Source: UBA1206 sp045600105
GTDB taxonomy: Bacteria > Bacillota > Clostridia > Oscillospirales > CAG-382
Direction: 5' to 3'
DNA: 64,000 bases
Assembly (NCBI GenBank): GCA_045600105.1
Contig: JAZRXG010000033.1
Location: 7,095-71,094, forward strand
Shown here: positions 32,885 through 42,549 of the stretch, one piece after another
Layout: the number at the start of each line of letters is the position of its first letter
Numbering within the stretch: position 1 is the first letter of the stretch
The notes under the pieces: generated by a model
Told to the model about the DNA's origin: nothing
The model's database searches: none
What the model saw: only the letters and a program-made list of their open reading frames with translations
Made by a program: the position numbers and the translations under genes

Positions 32885-33535
32885 TCAGATGATGCCTCCC
32901 ACCGCGATAGTGGAAACCTCGCCCGATACAAGCAAGCCGATGACGACGGCGAGCATCACCGCGATGATGATTATGCTCGTAACGAGACCGAACTTTTTGA
33001 TCTTTTTGTTGATTATGAACGCGGTGCCGAGCAGGAGATACGCTCCTCTGAACACCCACGACATGACGGAAGAATCAACGCAGGTGAGCAGCCACACAAG
33101 GAACGGGAGAATAAAGCAGATGGTGGGTATGGGAACTCCGGTGAACACCTTGAGGTTGAGGTCTTCGGTCTCGGTGATCGCCTGGGTATTGAAATACGCG
33201 AGTCTGATGGCTCCGCAGATGACGTAGAAAATGAGAATGACGATGTCAAGTACCGAACGGCAGCCGAGTATGTAGGCAATGGCGGCAGGCGTGACGCCGA
33301 AAGAAACCATATCAGACACGGTATCTATTTGAATGCCGAACATTTTCGCTTTTTTATCTTCCCTGTTGGCGTGACGCGCCACGCGTCCGTCGAACATATC
33401 GGTAAGCCCCGCAAGCAGCATTGCCATTATCGCGAGCTTATAGTACCCCGAAGCGGCAAGAAATATGGCTCCGACCGCCGAAGAAAGCCCCGTCAACGTA
33501 ATGAAATTCGCAAGATTATAATACCCAATGAACAT
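32885..33535 (-). CDS. pssA: CDP-diacylglycerol--serine O-phosphatidyltransferase
   Basis: The 216-residue membrane protein carries the CDP-alcohol phosphatidyltransferase signature DMFDGRVAR followed by GIQIDTVSD, with four aspartates that bind metal and CDP. About six hydrophobic segments are visible. It would make phosphatidylserine, the precursor of phosphatidylethanolamine; no psd decarboxylase gene is in the window. PgsA or archaetidylserine-type activity cannot be excluded by eye, but the FGVTPA segment after the motif favours PssA. Confidence 0.85.
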   Translation of the reverse strand: MFIGYYNLANFITLTGLSSAVGAIFLAASGYYKLAIMAMLLAGLTDMFDGRVARHANREDKKAKMFGIQIDTVSDMVSFGVTPAAIAYILGCRSVLDIVILIFYVICGAIRLAYFNTQAITETEDLNLKVFTGVPIPTICFILPFLVWLLTCVDSSVMSWVFRGAYLLLGTAFIINKKIKKFGLVTSIIIIAVMLAVVIGLLVSGEVSTIAVGGII

Positions 33536-33546
33536 GATTCTCTCTC

Positions 33547-34440
33547 CTATCGCTGATAAGGTGATTTGTTTTTAAGAAGCTCGAAAAGCTTCACGTAACT
33601 GTCGTGGCGGCTTGCGGGTATCCGCCCGTCGTTCACGGCGTCGATGACAAGGCATCCGATCTCCTTGGTATGTCCGCATTTTCTGAACCTGCATCCGGTG
33701 AGGTATTCTTCCATTTCGGGGAAGCAGAAGACGAGCTCGTCAAGACGCAGAAGGTCGTTTTTTTCAAAGTCGAGTGACGTGAAACCGGGGGTATCGGCTA
33801 TGTAGCCGCCGTTTTCAGTCGGGAACAGCTCGGTGTGACGCGTGGTGTTCCTGCCGCGCATGATCTTTTTGCTGAGTTCTCCGGTCTCGGCGTTGTACAT
33901 CGGGTACATCCTGTTGAGGAGACTCGATTTTCCGACACCCGAAGGACCCGCGAAAACGGTTATTTTTCCTTTTAAGAATCGCCTGAGCTCTTCCGTACCG
34001 GCGTCGTCTTCGGCGTTTGACGTCAGAAACACGCGAAAGCCGCATTTCCGATAAACAGACGCGTATTTTTCGCTGTCTCTGATGTCGTTCTTGGTAATGA
34101 CGATGACCGTCTCTACGTCGTTTTTGACGCCGATGCAGGTCATTTTGTCAACGTAAAACAGATCGGGTTCGGGGTCGGCGGAAGCGATGACGACGGCAAG
34201 AACGTCGGCGTTGGCAACGCAGGGACGCGGAAAACTATTGCGTCTTTCGCATATACCGACTATAAATCCCGTTCCGTCGCCGTTATCGACAAAACTCGCG
34301 ATATCGCCGCACAATGGCTCGATATTTTCGTTCCGAAGCCGCGTTGCCGCCTTGCAGACGGTGACGCTCCCTTCGTTTTCAACGTTGAAAAATCCCTTGC
34401 GGCTCAGTATTATTCTGCCTTTTTTCGTGTTTTCCATCAT
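33547..34440 (-). CDS. rsgA: ribosome small subunit-dependent GTPase A
   Basis: RsgA helps mature the 30S subunit. The 297-residue protein has an N-terminal OB fold, then a circularly permuted GTPase domain: G4 ITKND appears first, then G1 GPSGVGKSSLLN, then G3 DTPGF. A C-terminal zinc knuckle is present (CRFRKCGHTKEIGC). It directly follows the PASTA kinase gene, as in many Firmicutes. Confidence 0.95.
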   Translation of the reverse strand: MMENTKKGRIILSRKGFFNVENEGSVTVCKAATRLRNENIEPLCGDIASFVDNGDGTGFIVGICERRNSFPRPCVANADVLAVVIASADPEPDLFYVDKMTCIGVKNDVETVIVITKNDIRDSEKYASVYRKCGFRVFLTSNAEDDAGTEELRRFLKGKITVFAGPSGVGKSSLLNRMYPMYNAETGELSKKIMRGRNTTRHTELFPTENGGYIADTPGFTSLDFEKNDLLRLDELVFCFPEMEEYLTGCRFRKCGHTKEIGCLVIDAVNDGRIPASRHDSYVKLFELLKNKSPYQR

Positions 34441-37257
34441 TTACTGAAGCGAGAACACGACGTTTATCTTCGTGCCTACCGCGACGATGCTGTAAGGCTC
34501 TGCCGACTGCTCGATAACGGTGTCGGCAGGCTTGTCCGACGACTTGTAATCGATGCTGCCGAGCTTGAGGTCGGCTCCTTCGAGCGCGTCGATGACCTCG
34601 TCAAGTGTGAGTCCCGTAAGGTCGGGCATCACCGTCGTCGTCTTCTGACGGCTCACCTTGACCGTGATCGGAGAGCCCGCGGAAAGTCCGCTGATGCCTT
34701 CGAAGAGGTCCTGTTCGAGTACCGTGCCGTCGGCTTCGGTCGAGTCGACGTAGACGACGTTCACGGTATAGAGGCTCGTGTGAAGCAGCTTGACAGCCGC
34801 GGCTTCCTTCATTCCGATGACGCTCGGAACATCGGACGCGATCAGCTCGCTGCCGAGAACGGTCACGTTGACCTTGGTCCCGAGAGGAACGTAGTCATTG
34901 GGTTCGACGTTCTGCTCGACGACGGTCAACGGAGTGCCTTCGCCTTCGGAAATATAGCTGATGCTTCCGAGCGTAAGTCCGTTCTGATGGAGATAATCGA
35001 ACAGATAGTCAAGCGTTCTGCCTCTGAAATCGGCAGTTTTGACAAGGTCGGGGCTTACGCTGACGGTTATGGTGATCTCGGTGCCGAGCTCATATCCCGA
35101 CGTATCGGGGAACAGCGACTGCTTGAGAACGACGCCGCTTTCGCCTTCATCGGGCTGTTTTACGATATTGACTGTATAACCTGCCGTGATGAGGAGGTCT
35201 TCGGCAACGTGCGCGGGAAGTCCGACGACTGCCGGAACGGGCGACGTGGTCGACATACCCGTGCCGCTGACAACGATGTTGATCTGAGTGCCGGGTATCA
35301 CCGGAGTACCGGGAGCGACGTTCTGACGGATGACCGTGTTGACCGTCTGGAACGATTTTTCGTAGGTCACGCTGCCCACCGTGAATCCGTCCGCCTCGAT
35401 GAGTCTCATGGCTTCGTCGACGTTCATGGTGCAGTAATTGCGCACCGGTTTCTTTTCGACGTGGTTGCTGACGGTGAGAGTTATCGTCGTCCACGCCTTG
35501 AGGTCTTTGGTGCCTACGGGGATATCCTGCGATATTACGACGTCCTGCTTTTTGTCGGAGTCTTCGTAAAGCACTTCGACGACGTAGTAAGCTTCTTCAA
35601 GCATATTCTTTGCGTCGTTCACGTCCTTGCCCACCACGTTCGGGGTCGCGGTCGCGGTCTCGATATTCTTGGAGCGGCAGACGTAAAGCGTGACGGTCGT
35701 TCCCGCCGCGACGCTCGCGCCTATGCTCGGGTTGGTCGAAACGACCTGCTTGTCGTATGCGTAATCGTCGGTGACGTCCTGCGTCTTTGCGCGGAGATTG
35801 TACTGCTTGAGTATCTTTTCCGCTTCGGAGACAGTCATATACTTGACGTCCGGAACGGTGAGGTCGTCGGGATATTTGTTGACCGAAAGGGTTATGCGGC
35901 AGTTGCCGTCGGCAAAATATCTGGGTCCCGATTTGGGCTCCTGCTCGACTATATTGTTGAATGGTATGCCGGGACGGTAAACCTCCTTGATCTCGACGAT
36001 GATATATCTGCTTTCCTCGAGCTCGCGTCTGAGCTCGGTGGTATATTCAAGGTCGATGAGGTTGCGTACTTCAAAAGGATCGGCTTTTTTCGTTTCGAAC
36101 AGAGTGGGCAGCCACTTATAGGCGAGATATCCGCCGAGCGCGAACGCCACTATAATGAACGCGAGGAACACGCCGGCTATCACCGGGAAAACGGAATGGC
36201 TCGGGCGCTCTTTGCGCTCCTTTTTGCGTTTTTTGCGTTTTTCCTTGCGGTTCTCTTTCTTTTCCTCTTTGGTCGGAGCCTTTTTTTCTTCGTCGACCTT
36301 CACGATATAATCGCCGATCTCGCTTGTCGCGATATCGTTGATGTTGACGTAATCGTCACCGTCAAACGATCTTTCGGCATTATTGTTATCGGGCTCCTCA
36401 TCAAGAAAAACCACATCGGGGTGCTTGATGACGTAGTCGACTGCCTTGAGCATCGAATGAGCGTCCTTGAAGCGTTTTTCGGGGTCTTTTTCCATCGCTT
36501 TGGAAATTATCTGCGCCACGCCGTAAGGAACGTCGGGCTTGATGCTTCTGACGTCCTTGGGCTGGTCGTTTATCTGCATCATCGCGATGGTCACGGGCGA
36601 ATCGGCGGTGAACGGCAGCTCGCCCGTCACCTGCTCGTAAAGCAGTACGCCGACGGAATAGAGGTCGGAAGCGTAGGTCGTTTCCTTTCCGCTCGCCTGC
36701 TCGGGTGAGATATAGTACACCGTGCCTATCGCCTTGTTGTCGCCGTTCGCGACGTCGCTCATGTCGGGCGTCTTGGCGATGCCGAAATCGGTGACCTTTA
36801 CTTCCCCGTCCTTGAGCAGGATGATGTTCTGCGGCTTGATGTCGCGGTGGATGACATTTTTGCCGTGAGCGTGCTCGAGCGCGCGGAGTATCTGAAGCGT
36901 GTAGACGCACGCCTCTTTCCAGCCGAGAGCCTTCTTTTTGTCCATATAGCTTCTCAGCGTGATGCCGTCGAGGTATTCCATGACGATATACTTGATATCG
37001 GGATAGATCGCCACGTCGTAAACGCCGACTATATTCTTGTTGGAAAGCATGGCAACGGCCTTAGATTCGTTGATAAAGCGCTTTTCAGCCTGCTCGTCAC
37101 CGTTGTAGTGCTCGTTCAGTATCTTGACGGCGACCACGCGGTTCATCACAAGGTCTTCCGCCTTGAGAACGATGGACATTCCGCCGATACCCACGAGTTC
37201 GAGTATGCGGTATCTGCCGTCGAGTATTTTTCCTATGAATGCTTCGTATTTTTCCAT
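34441..37257 (-). CDS. prkC: PASTA-domain Ser/Thr protein kinase (PrkC/Stk1 type) with eight PASTA-like repeats
   Basis: The 938-residue kinase has a catalytic domain at about 10-280: GIGGMSIVLKAED loop, K45 in VAVKIL, D139 in HRDIKPQN and D157 of DFG. A very basic juxtamembrane stretch (about 327-351) precedes one membrane span (357-381). The rest is extracellular and contains eight PASTA-like units by my count, the first and sixth being divergent; three to five is usual. PrkC proteins sense muropeptides and lipid II and govern wall synthesis and spore germination. It is paired with its phosphatase, sharing one base. Confidence 0.95.
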   Translation of the reverse strand: MEKYEAFIGKILDGRYRILELVGIGGMSIVLKAEDLVMNRVVAVKILNEHYNGDEQAEKRFINESKAVAMLSNKNIVGVYDVAIYPDIKYIVMEYLDGITLRSYMDKKKALGWKEACVYTLQILRALEHAHGKNVIHRDIKPQNIILLKDGEVKVTDFGIAKTPDMSDVANGDNKAIGTVYYISPEQASGKETTYASDLYSVGVLLYEQVTGELPFTADSPVTIAMMQINDQPKDVRSIKPDVPYGVAQIISKAMEKDPEKRFKDAHSMLKAVDYVIKHPDVVFLDEEPDNNNAERSFDGDDYVNINDIATSEIGDYIVKVDEEKKAPTKEEKKENRKEKRKKRKKERKERPSHSVFPVIAGVFLAFIIVAFALGGYLAYKWLPTLFETKKADPFEVRNLIDLEYTTELRRELEESRYIIVEIKEVYRPGIPFNNIVEQEPKSGPRYFADGNCRITLSVNKYPDDLTVPDVKYMTVSEAEKILKQYNLRAKTQDVTDDYAYDKQVVSTNPSIGASVAAGTTVTLYVCRSKNIETATATPNVVGKDVNDAKNMLEEAYYVVEVLYEDSDKKQDVVISQDIPVGTKDLKAWTTITLTVSNHVEKKPVRNYCTMNVDEAMRLIEADGFTVGSVTYEKSFQTVNTVIRQNVAPGTPVIPGTQINIVVSGTGMSTTSPVPAVVGLPAHVAEDLLITAGYTVNIVKQPDEGESGVVLKQSLFPDTSGYELGTEITITVSVSPDLVKTADFRGRTLDYLFDYLHQNGLTLGSISYISEGEGTPLTVVEQNVEPNDYVPLGTKVNVTVLGSELIASDVPSVIGMKEAAAVKLLHTSLYTVNVVYVDSTEADGTVLEQDLFEGISGLSAGSPITVKVSRQKTTTVMPDLTGLTLDEVIDALEGADLKLGSIDYKSSDKPADTVIEQSAEPYSIVAVGTKINVVFSLQ

Positions 37258-38009
37258 CAGTTATCGTTCCTCCGAAAAACGACCGCGGTTATATTGTCCG
37301 AGCCGCCTCTTTCATTGGCAAGATCAATGAGAATGTTTACCTTGGTTTCTTCGTCCATTTCCTCGGTCACGACGCTCGCCATCTCTTCTTTTGTAACGAG
37401 GTTCGAAAGTCCGTCGGTGCAGAGCAGGAGATAGTCGTAATCGTCAACGGTGAAAACGTCGCACTCGGCGCTTTCATTGACTCCGATGACCTTGAGGATT
37501 ATGTTCTTCTGCGGGTGGTGTTCAGCCTCGAGCTCGGTGATTTTGCCGTTGTCGACGAGGTACTGAACGAACGAGTGGTCTTTGGTTATCTGTGTTGCCT
37601 TTCCGCCGAGGAAGGCGTAGAGCCTTGAGTCACCGGTGTTTATGACGAACGTCTTTCCGCGGCAGCATAAGAATCCGACAAGCGTCGTTCCCATGCCGTC
37701 GAGCGAATCGCTCGTACCCGCTTTTTCATACACGGCGGCGTTCGCCTTGTTGAGCGAGTTGACGAGTATGCGCTCGATATCCCCGCTCGTCAGGCGGTTG
37801 ATATCCGAAAGAGAAAGCGCGTTCCTCACCGATTTCATGAATTCGACAGCAGCGGTGCGGCTTGCCGTGCTGCCGCCTTTGGCGCCGCCCATACCGTCGC
37901 ACACTACTGCGAGCGCGTATGCCCTGCACATGAAAATGCGGAAAAAGTCCTGGTTGGTCTTTCTTTTGATACCCTTATCGGTCTTGCCGAAGCACCTCAA
38001 TGCTGTCAC
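37257..38009 (-). CDS. prpC: PP2C-family Ser/Thr phosphatase (Stp1/PrpC)
   Basis: The 250-residue phosphatase reverses PrkC phosphorylation. Metal-binding motifs are VCDGMGGAKGG near the N-terminus, NTGDSRLYAF, LLLCTDGLSN, and ERGGSDNITAVV. Its stop shares one base with the kinase start, the standard gene pair. There is no membrane segment. Confidence 0.95.
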   Translation of the reverse strand: MTALRCFGKTDKGIKRKTNQDFFRIFMCRAYALAVVCDGMGGAKGGSTASRTAAVEFMKSVRNALSLSDINRLTSGDIERILVNSLNKANAAVYEKAGTSDSLDGMGTTLVGFLCCRGKTFVINTGDSRLYAFLGGKATQITKDHSFVQYLVDNGKITELEAEHHPQKNIILKVIGVNESAECDVFTVDDYDYLLLCTDGLSNLVTKEEMASVVTEEMDEETKVNILIDLANERGGSDNITAVVFRRNDN

Positions 38010-38026
38010 TTCCTTTTCTTTTTATT

Positions 38027-39052
38027 TTATTCGATATCGTCGCTTTCGGCTTTGAGCTGTCCGCAGGCAGCGGATATGTCGCTGCCGAGACTGCGTCGTA
38101 CCGTCGCTGTTATTTTATAACTTTCGAGCGTTTTTGTAAACAATTCGATGGCGTTTTTTTCGCTCCGTTTGTAAACTTTTCTCTCTGTTTGGTTTAACGG
38201 AATGAGATTGACGTGGCAGAGCGTGCCGCGAAGCCTTTTTCCGAGTTCCTCGGCGTCGCATACTCTGTCGTTGACTCCCGAAATGAGCGCGTATTCGAAC
38301 GATATGCGGCGTTTCGTCTTTTCTTCGTAGCGTCTGCACGCCTCAAGCAGGTCGTCGTAGGCGTATTTTCTCGCGATGGGCATGATATTCGCGCGTATTT
38401 CTCCGTTGGGAGCGTGAAGAGACACCGAAAGGGTTATCGGCAGTCCCTCGTCGGCGAGCTTATCCATTTTTTCGATAAGTCCGCAGGTCGAAAGCGAAAC
38501 GTGGCGGTAGCCTATGTTCAGCCCCTTCTCGTCGTTCAGCAGATGCAGGAAACGTATGACATTGTCGTAGTTGTCGAGCGGTTCGCCCATGCCCATGAGC
38601 ACGACGTTCGACACGCGCTCTCCCGTGTCCTTCTGTATCGAGAGTATCTGTCTGAGTATTTCGGACGGATAAAGGTTGCGTCTGAGTCCGTTGAGTGTGG
38701 ACGCGCAGAACGAGCAGCCCATGCGGCAGCCCGCCTGAGTCGAAACGCACACGGTATTGCCGTGCTTGTATTTCATGAACACGCTTTCGATGCGTTCGCC
38801 GTCGAAAAGCTCAAAGAGATATTTGCGCGTTCCGTCGGTGGATATCTGGCATCTGACGATGCGCAGCGTGGTGAGCAGGCAGTCGGACGCGAGTTTTGCC
38901 CTGAACGACTTTGACATATTGCTGAGTTCGTCGAAAGAATCTATTCCCTTCTGGAGCCAGCCGAAAAGCTGCCTGCCGCGGAACGCCGCCTCGCCTATGG
39001 AGGTGACGTATCCGACAAGCTCGTCTTCGGTTTTCGACATTATTTCAATCAT
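38027..39052 (-). CDS. rlmN: 23S rRNA (adenine(2503)-C(2))-methyltransferase
   Basis: RlmN is a radical SAM enzyme that methylates A2503 in 23S rRNA and A37 in tRNAs. The 341-residue protein contains the CxxxCxxC cluster motif in QAGCRMGCSFCAS, VLMGMGEPLDNYDNV, and LSVSLHAPNG. The late cysteine CGQL near the C-terminus is the expected methyl-carrying residue region. It overlaps rsmB by 8 bases. Confidence 0.95.
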   Translation of the reverse strand: MIEIMSKTEDELVGYVTSIGEAAFRGRQLFGWLQKGIDSFDELSNMSKSFRAKLASDCLLTTLRIVRCQISTDGTRKYLFELFDGERIESVFMKYKHGNTVCVSTQAGCRMGCSFCASTLNGLRRNLYPSEILRQILSIQKDTGERVSNVVLMGMGEPLDNYDNVIRFLHLLNDEKGLNIGYRHVSLSTCGLIEKMDKLADEGLPITLSVSLHAPNGEIRANIMPIARKYAYDDLLEACRRYEEKTKRRISFEYALISGVNDRVCDAEELGKRLRGTLCHVNLIPLNQTERKVYKRSEKNAIELFTKTLESYKITATVRRSLGSDISAACGQLKAESDDIE

Positions 39053-40307
39053 TGTTTTTCCTTTCGATCAAAGCGGCGTAAAATCCGTCGAAGCAGCCGT
39101 TTTCGAGAATGAACGAATGCTCCTCGACGAGAGCGAAATCGCTGTTGTTTTCGAGAAATTTTCTGACTTGTCCGCCGTTTTCCTTTTCGTTGAAGGTGCA
39201 GGTGGAATACACGAGCCTTCCGCCTTTTTTGAGATACGCCGACGACGCGCTGAGTATCGCGTACTGCGTTTCGTAAAGGGCGTCAAGGTCGCTTGCGTTT
39301 TTATAACGTATCTCGGGCTTCGACGAAAGCACTCCGAGCGACGAGCACGGAACGTCGCATATAACGCGGTCAGCGGTCCCCTTGAGCTCTTCCTTTGCGT
39401 TTCTCGAATCGTTCACCGACGTTTCGATAATACTTATCCCGAGCTTTGACGCGGTGGATCTTATGAGTGACAGCTTGTTCGCGTGGATGTCGAACGCGAT
39501 CATCCTGCCGGAATTTTCCATATCTATCGCGGCGCCCACGGTCTTTCCGCCGGGGCAGGCGCAGACGTCGACGACGGTCATGCCTTCCTTTGCTTCGAGG
39601 AGCTTCACCGCGAACTGCGAGGGGCGTCCCTGAACGTAGAATTTCCCTTCATCGATCAGGGAAAGCGCCTTTTCGGCGCCGTCGAGGACGGTTATCATAC
39701 TGCCGTCGGCAGCGCAGTCCACGCCGTTTTCTTTCAGTTCTCCAGCAAGCGATGCGGGCGTGGTTTTAAGCGTGTTGACGCGCAGGCGCATCGGCGGGCG
39801 CGAGAACGAGGACGACAGTATTTCTTCGGCGGATGCCGGATATTGTCTTCTTATTATATTTATTATGCTTTCGTCCATCGAAAATCTCACGCCGTCGCCC
39901 GCGTTTTCGAGAGCGGAGGCGATCTTTTCGCGGCTGCGGCAGACGCTGCGCAGTATCGCGTTGACGAACCCCGAGCGTCTGACGTCGGTAAGCTCCTTTG
40001 CCGCTTTGACGGTCTCGTCGCAGGCGGCGTTATCGGGTATTTTCGAAAGGAACAGAAGCTGCGCGATGCCGACCGAAAGCAGACTTGCGACGATCGGGTC
40101 GGGCTTTTTTTTGGCGAACATATCGATGACGAAATCGATAGTCAGCTTGCGTTCGAGCACGGTACGCACTATCGACGCGTAAAGCGCTTTTTCGTTTTTG
40201 TTGTCGCCGAAGCGGTCGGCGTTGTTCGAAAGCTCAATGGAAGAATAAGCCGAGTCTTTCGTTATTCTGAGCACCGTTCTCGCGGCGGCAAGACGCGAGC
40301 CTTCCAT
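39045..40307 (-). CDS. rsmB: 16S rRNA (cytosine(967)-C(5))-methyltransferase
   Basis: The 420-residue protein has an N-terminal NusB-like domain (about 1-140) and a C-terminal SAM methyltransferase domain, with VDVCACPGGKTVGAA, CDVPCSSLGVLSSK and YSTCTFNEKEN, where the two cysteines are the catalytic pair. ATG 40307 is chosen because it shares its first base with the stop of the upstream peptidase gene; the upstream open frame of 76 codons does not look like RsmB. Confidence 0.94.
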   Translation of the reverse strand: MEGSRLAAARTVLRITKDSAYSSIELSNNADRFGDNKNEKALYASIVRTVLERKLTIDFVIDMFAKKKPDPIVASLLSVGIAQLLFLSKIPDNAACDETVKAAKELTDVRRSGFVNAILRSVCRSREKIASALENAGDGVRFSMDESIINIIRRQYPASAEEILSSSFSRPPMRLRVNTLKTTPASLAGELKENGVDCAADGSMITVLDGAEKALSLIDEGKFYVQGRPSQFAVKLLEAKEGMTVVDVCACPGGKTVGAAIDMENSGRMIAFDIHANKLSLIRSTASKLGISIIETSVNDSRNAKEELKGTADRVICDVPCSSLGVLSSKPEIRYKNASDLDALYETQYAILSASSAYLKKGGRLVYSTCTFNEKENGGQVRKFLENNSDFALVEEHSFILENGCFDGFYAALIERKNND

Positions 40308-41014
40308 CAGTCGTTTCTCCTTCCGCTCATGCGCGAAATGAGCACGAGGTAGCGGAGTATCGTCATGATCACGGTGAACAGAGCGGCAACGTAGGTGAGG
40401 GCCGCCGCGGTAAGCACCTTGCGGGCTCCCTTCTTTTCGTCGGAAGTGAGGAAACCGAAGCGTTCTATGCTCTGCATTGCGCGTCGGGACGCGTTGAACT
40501 CTGTCGGCAGCGTCACGAGCTGGAACACCGCGCACATCGAATAGGCGATGAGCCCTATATAAGTGAGTATGAACGATTCGGTGAACGCCGCTATGAGGAA
40601 GCCGACGGGTATGAGGATGGCTCCGAGCTTTGAGCCGATATTGGTGGCGGGGATGATGGCGAGCCTTATTTTCGCGGGGAGATAATCCTCGCTGTCCTGT
40701 ATCGCGTGGCCCGCTTCGTGGCAGGCAACGCCTATCGCCGCCTGCGAGGACGACGAATAGACCTTTTCGGAAAGTCTGAGCACGTTGTCCCCGGAGTCGT
40801 AATGGTCGGTGAGATTTCCCGATATTCGTTCGATCCTCACCGCCGAAAGTCCGTGCTCGTCGAGTACGCGGCGCGCCGCCATTGCTCCGGTGATCCCGCT
40901 CGAAACGCTTTTGGACGAATACTTGTTGAAGCGTACCGTCACCATAAGCTGAGCGAGCGCCGAAACTATAAGCGCGGGAACTATGAAAAATAAATACGTG
41001 GAATCAAAATACAT
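40307..41014 (-). CDS. zinc metallopeptidase, YugP family
   Basis: The 235-residue membrane protein has an N-terminal span (about 6-25), the zinc motif H99-E100-A-G-H103 in GVACHEAGHAIQ, and three C-terminal hydrophobic segments. This is the YugP (Peptidase_M membrane, DUF/Zn_peptidase_2) group. The substrate is unknown. In Bacillus the gene is not part of this cluster, but in many Clostridia it lies between fmt and rsmB, as here. Confidence 0.9.
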   Translation of the reverse strand: MYFDSTYLFFIVPALIVSALAQLMVTVRFNKYSSKSVSSGITGAMAARRVLDEHGLSAVRIERISGNLTDHYDSGDNVLRLSEKVYSSSSQAAIGVACHEAGHAIQDSEDYLPAKIRLAIIPATNIGSKLGAILIPVGFLIAAFTESFILTYIGLIAYSMCAVFQLVTLPTEFNASRRAMQSIERFGFLTSDEKKGARKVLTAAALTYVAALFTVIMTILRYLVLISRMSGRRND

Positions 41015-41056
41015 TTATGCTGCCTCAAAAACGATTTTATTGAAAATTCAAATAAT

Positions 41057-41977
41057 TCAGGCGTTTTCCGTCGGGACGACCTTGTTGCCGGCGAGGAACG
41101 CCGACGCCGTCATCCTGCCCTTTCCCTCGGGCTGAAGCTCGGTTATGATGACGCTTCCGTCGGAGGACGCGACCTCGATGCCCTTTTTGTTTGCGGCAAG
41201 TATGCTGCCGGGGCTTCCGCTTCCGCTGCCTTTTTCCGCCTTGTACACCTTCACTCTTTTTCCGGCAAGATAGGTATAGGCGCAGGGAGCCGGACAGAGT
41301 CCGCGTATTTTGTTGTAAAGTGAGTCCGTGGAGTCACCGAAATCAAGAAGCGTTTCTTCCTTTTCGACCTTGGCGGCGTAGGTCGCCGTCGTATGGTCCT
41401 GCGGAGTACGCGTCACCGCGCCGTTCGCGGCGAGGTTTACATAATCTTCGAGCGCGTCGCAGCCGAGGCTGGTTATGACGTCGTAATAGGTGCCGAAATC
41501 CATATCTTCCGGGATATCGACCGTCTTCTGCAGCACGATGTCGCCGGTGTCGAGTCCTTCGTCCATATACATCACGGTAACGCCGCCGACCTTGTCGCCG
41601 TTCATGACGGCACGGTTGATGGGCGACGCTCCGCGGAGCGACGGAAGAAGAGACGCGTGCATATTGATGCACCCCATGGGCGGAATGGCGAGGATATCGG
41701 GAGGAAGTATGCGTCCGTAGGCGACGGTTATGAACACGTCGGCTCCGAGCGACGACAGAAGCTCAAACGCTTCTCCGTCACGAAGCGTCGAGGGCTGATA
41801 CACGGGGATGCCGTGGTCGAGCGCCGTCTGCTTGACGGGCGAAAATTCCACCTTATAGCCTCTTCCCTTGGGCTTATCCGCTCTTGTGACGGCGTATATC
41901 ACGTCAACGCCGACGGCGATAAGACGCTCGAGGCAGGCTGACGCTATATCGGGTGTGCCGAAAAAAACTGCTTTCAT
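41057..41977 (-). CDS. fmt: methionyl-tRNA formyltransferase
   Basis: Fmt formylates initiator Met-tRNA using 10-formyltetrahydrofolate. The 306-residue protein has FFGTPDIASACLE at its N-terminus, the active-site region CINMHASLLPSLRGASPINRAV, VTVMYMDEGLDTGDIV, and an OB-like C-terminal domain. It follows def by 40 bases, the usual functional pair. Confidence 0.96.
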   Translation of the reverse strand: MKAVFFGTPDIASACLERLIAVGVDVIYAVTRADKPKGRGYKVEFSPVKQTALDHGIPVYQPSTLRDGEAFELLSSLGADVFITVAYGRILPPDILAIPPMGCINMHASLLPSLRGASPINRAVMNGDKVGGVTVMYMDEGLDTGDIVLQKTVDIPEDMDFGTYYDVITSLGCDALEDYVNLAANGAVTRTPQDHTTATYAAKVEKEETLLDFGDSTDSLYNKIRGLCPAPCAYTYLAGKRVKVYKAEKGSGSGSPGSILAANKKGIEVASSDGSVIITELQPEGKGRMTASAFLAGNKVVPTENA

Positions 41978-42017
41978 TATATTATAAATACCTTTTTTGT
42001 CGTTATACTTGTCTTTT

Positions 42018-42485
42018 TTACTGTTCTATTTCGTCCGGGTCGAGCATACGGGTCGCCTTGTCGATGAAAAGGATGCCGTCGAGGTGATCCGTTTCGTGGC
42101 AGAAGCAGCGCGCGGTAAGTCCCACGTCGGTGTAGGTGCGTCTGACGCCGTTTCTGTCGAGCGCGCTTATCGTCACTTTTGCCGGACGCTTGACGATGCC
42201 CCACTTGCCGGGGCAGGAAAGGCAGGCTTCGACTTCTTCCTGCTCGCCTTCGACGGCGATTATTTCGGGATTTATGAGGTCGAGTATCTCGCTGCCGTTG
42301 TCGACGACGACTATCCTGCGGAGCACGCCCACCTGAGGTGCCGCGAGCCCGACGCCGTCGGCGTCGCGCAGGGTGTCGTGCATATCGTCGAGGAGCGTGA
42401 GGATACGCGGTGTTATCTGTTCTACGGGACGGCACTTTTTGCGGAGAGTGTCGTCGCCTTCTTTTACTATATTGAGCAATGCCAT
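42018..42485 (-). CDS. def: peptide deformylase
   Basis: The 155-residue enzyme removes the formyl group from nascent proteins. All three motifs are seen: GVGLAAPQVG, EACLSCPGKWG (cysteine ligand), and CHETDHLDGILF (the HExxH zinc or iron site). Length is normal for the type 1/2 short forms of Clostridia. Confidence 0.96.
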   Translation of the reverse strand: MALLNIVKEGDDTLRKKCRPVEQITPRILTLLDDMHDTLRDADGVGLAAPQVGVLRRIVVVDNGSEILDLINPEIIAVEGEQEEVEACLSCPGKWGIVKRPAKVTISALDRNGVRRTYTDVGLTARCFCHETDHLDGILFIDKATRMLDPDEIEQ

Positions 42486-42549
42486 ATCAATGACCCTTCC
42501 TTTCAGATCGCTGCGCCGCGAAAAGAGAACGCGGCGTATTTTATATTTA

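Noticed and set aside
34780..36708. Open frame of 642 codons on the plus strand opposite prkC
   Set aside because: Shadow of the kinase and PASTA coding sequence; no start context, no recognisable domain.
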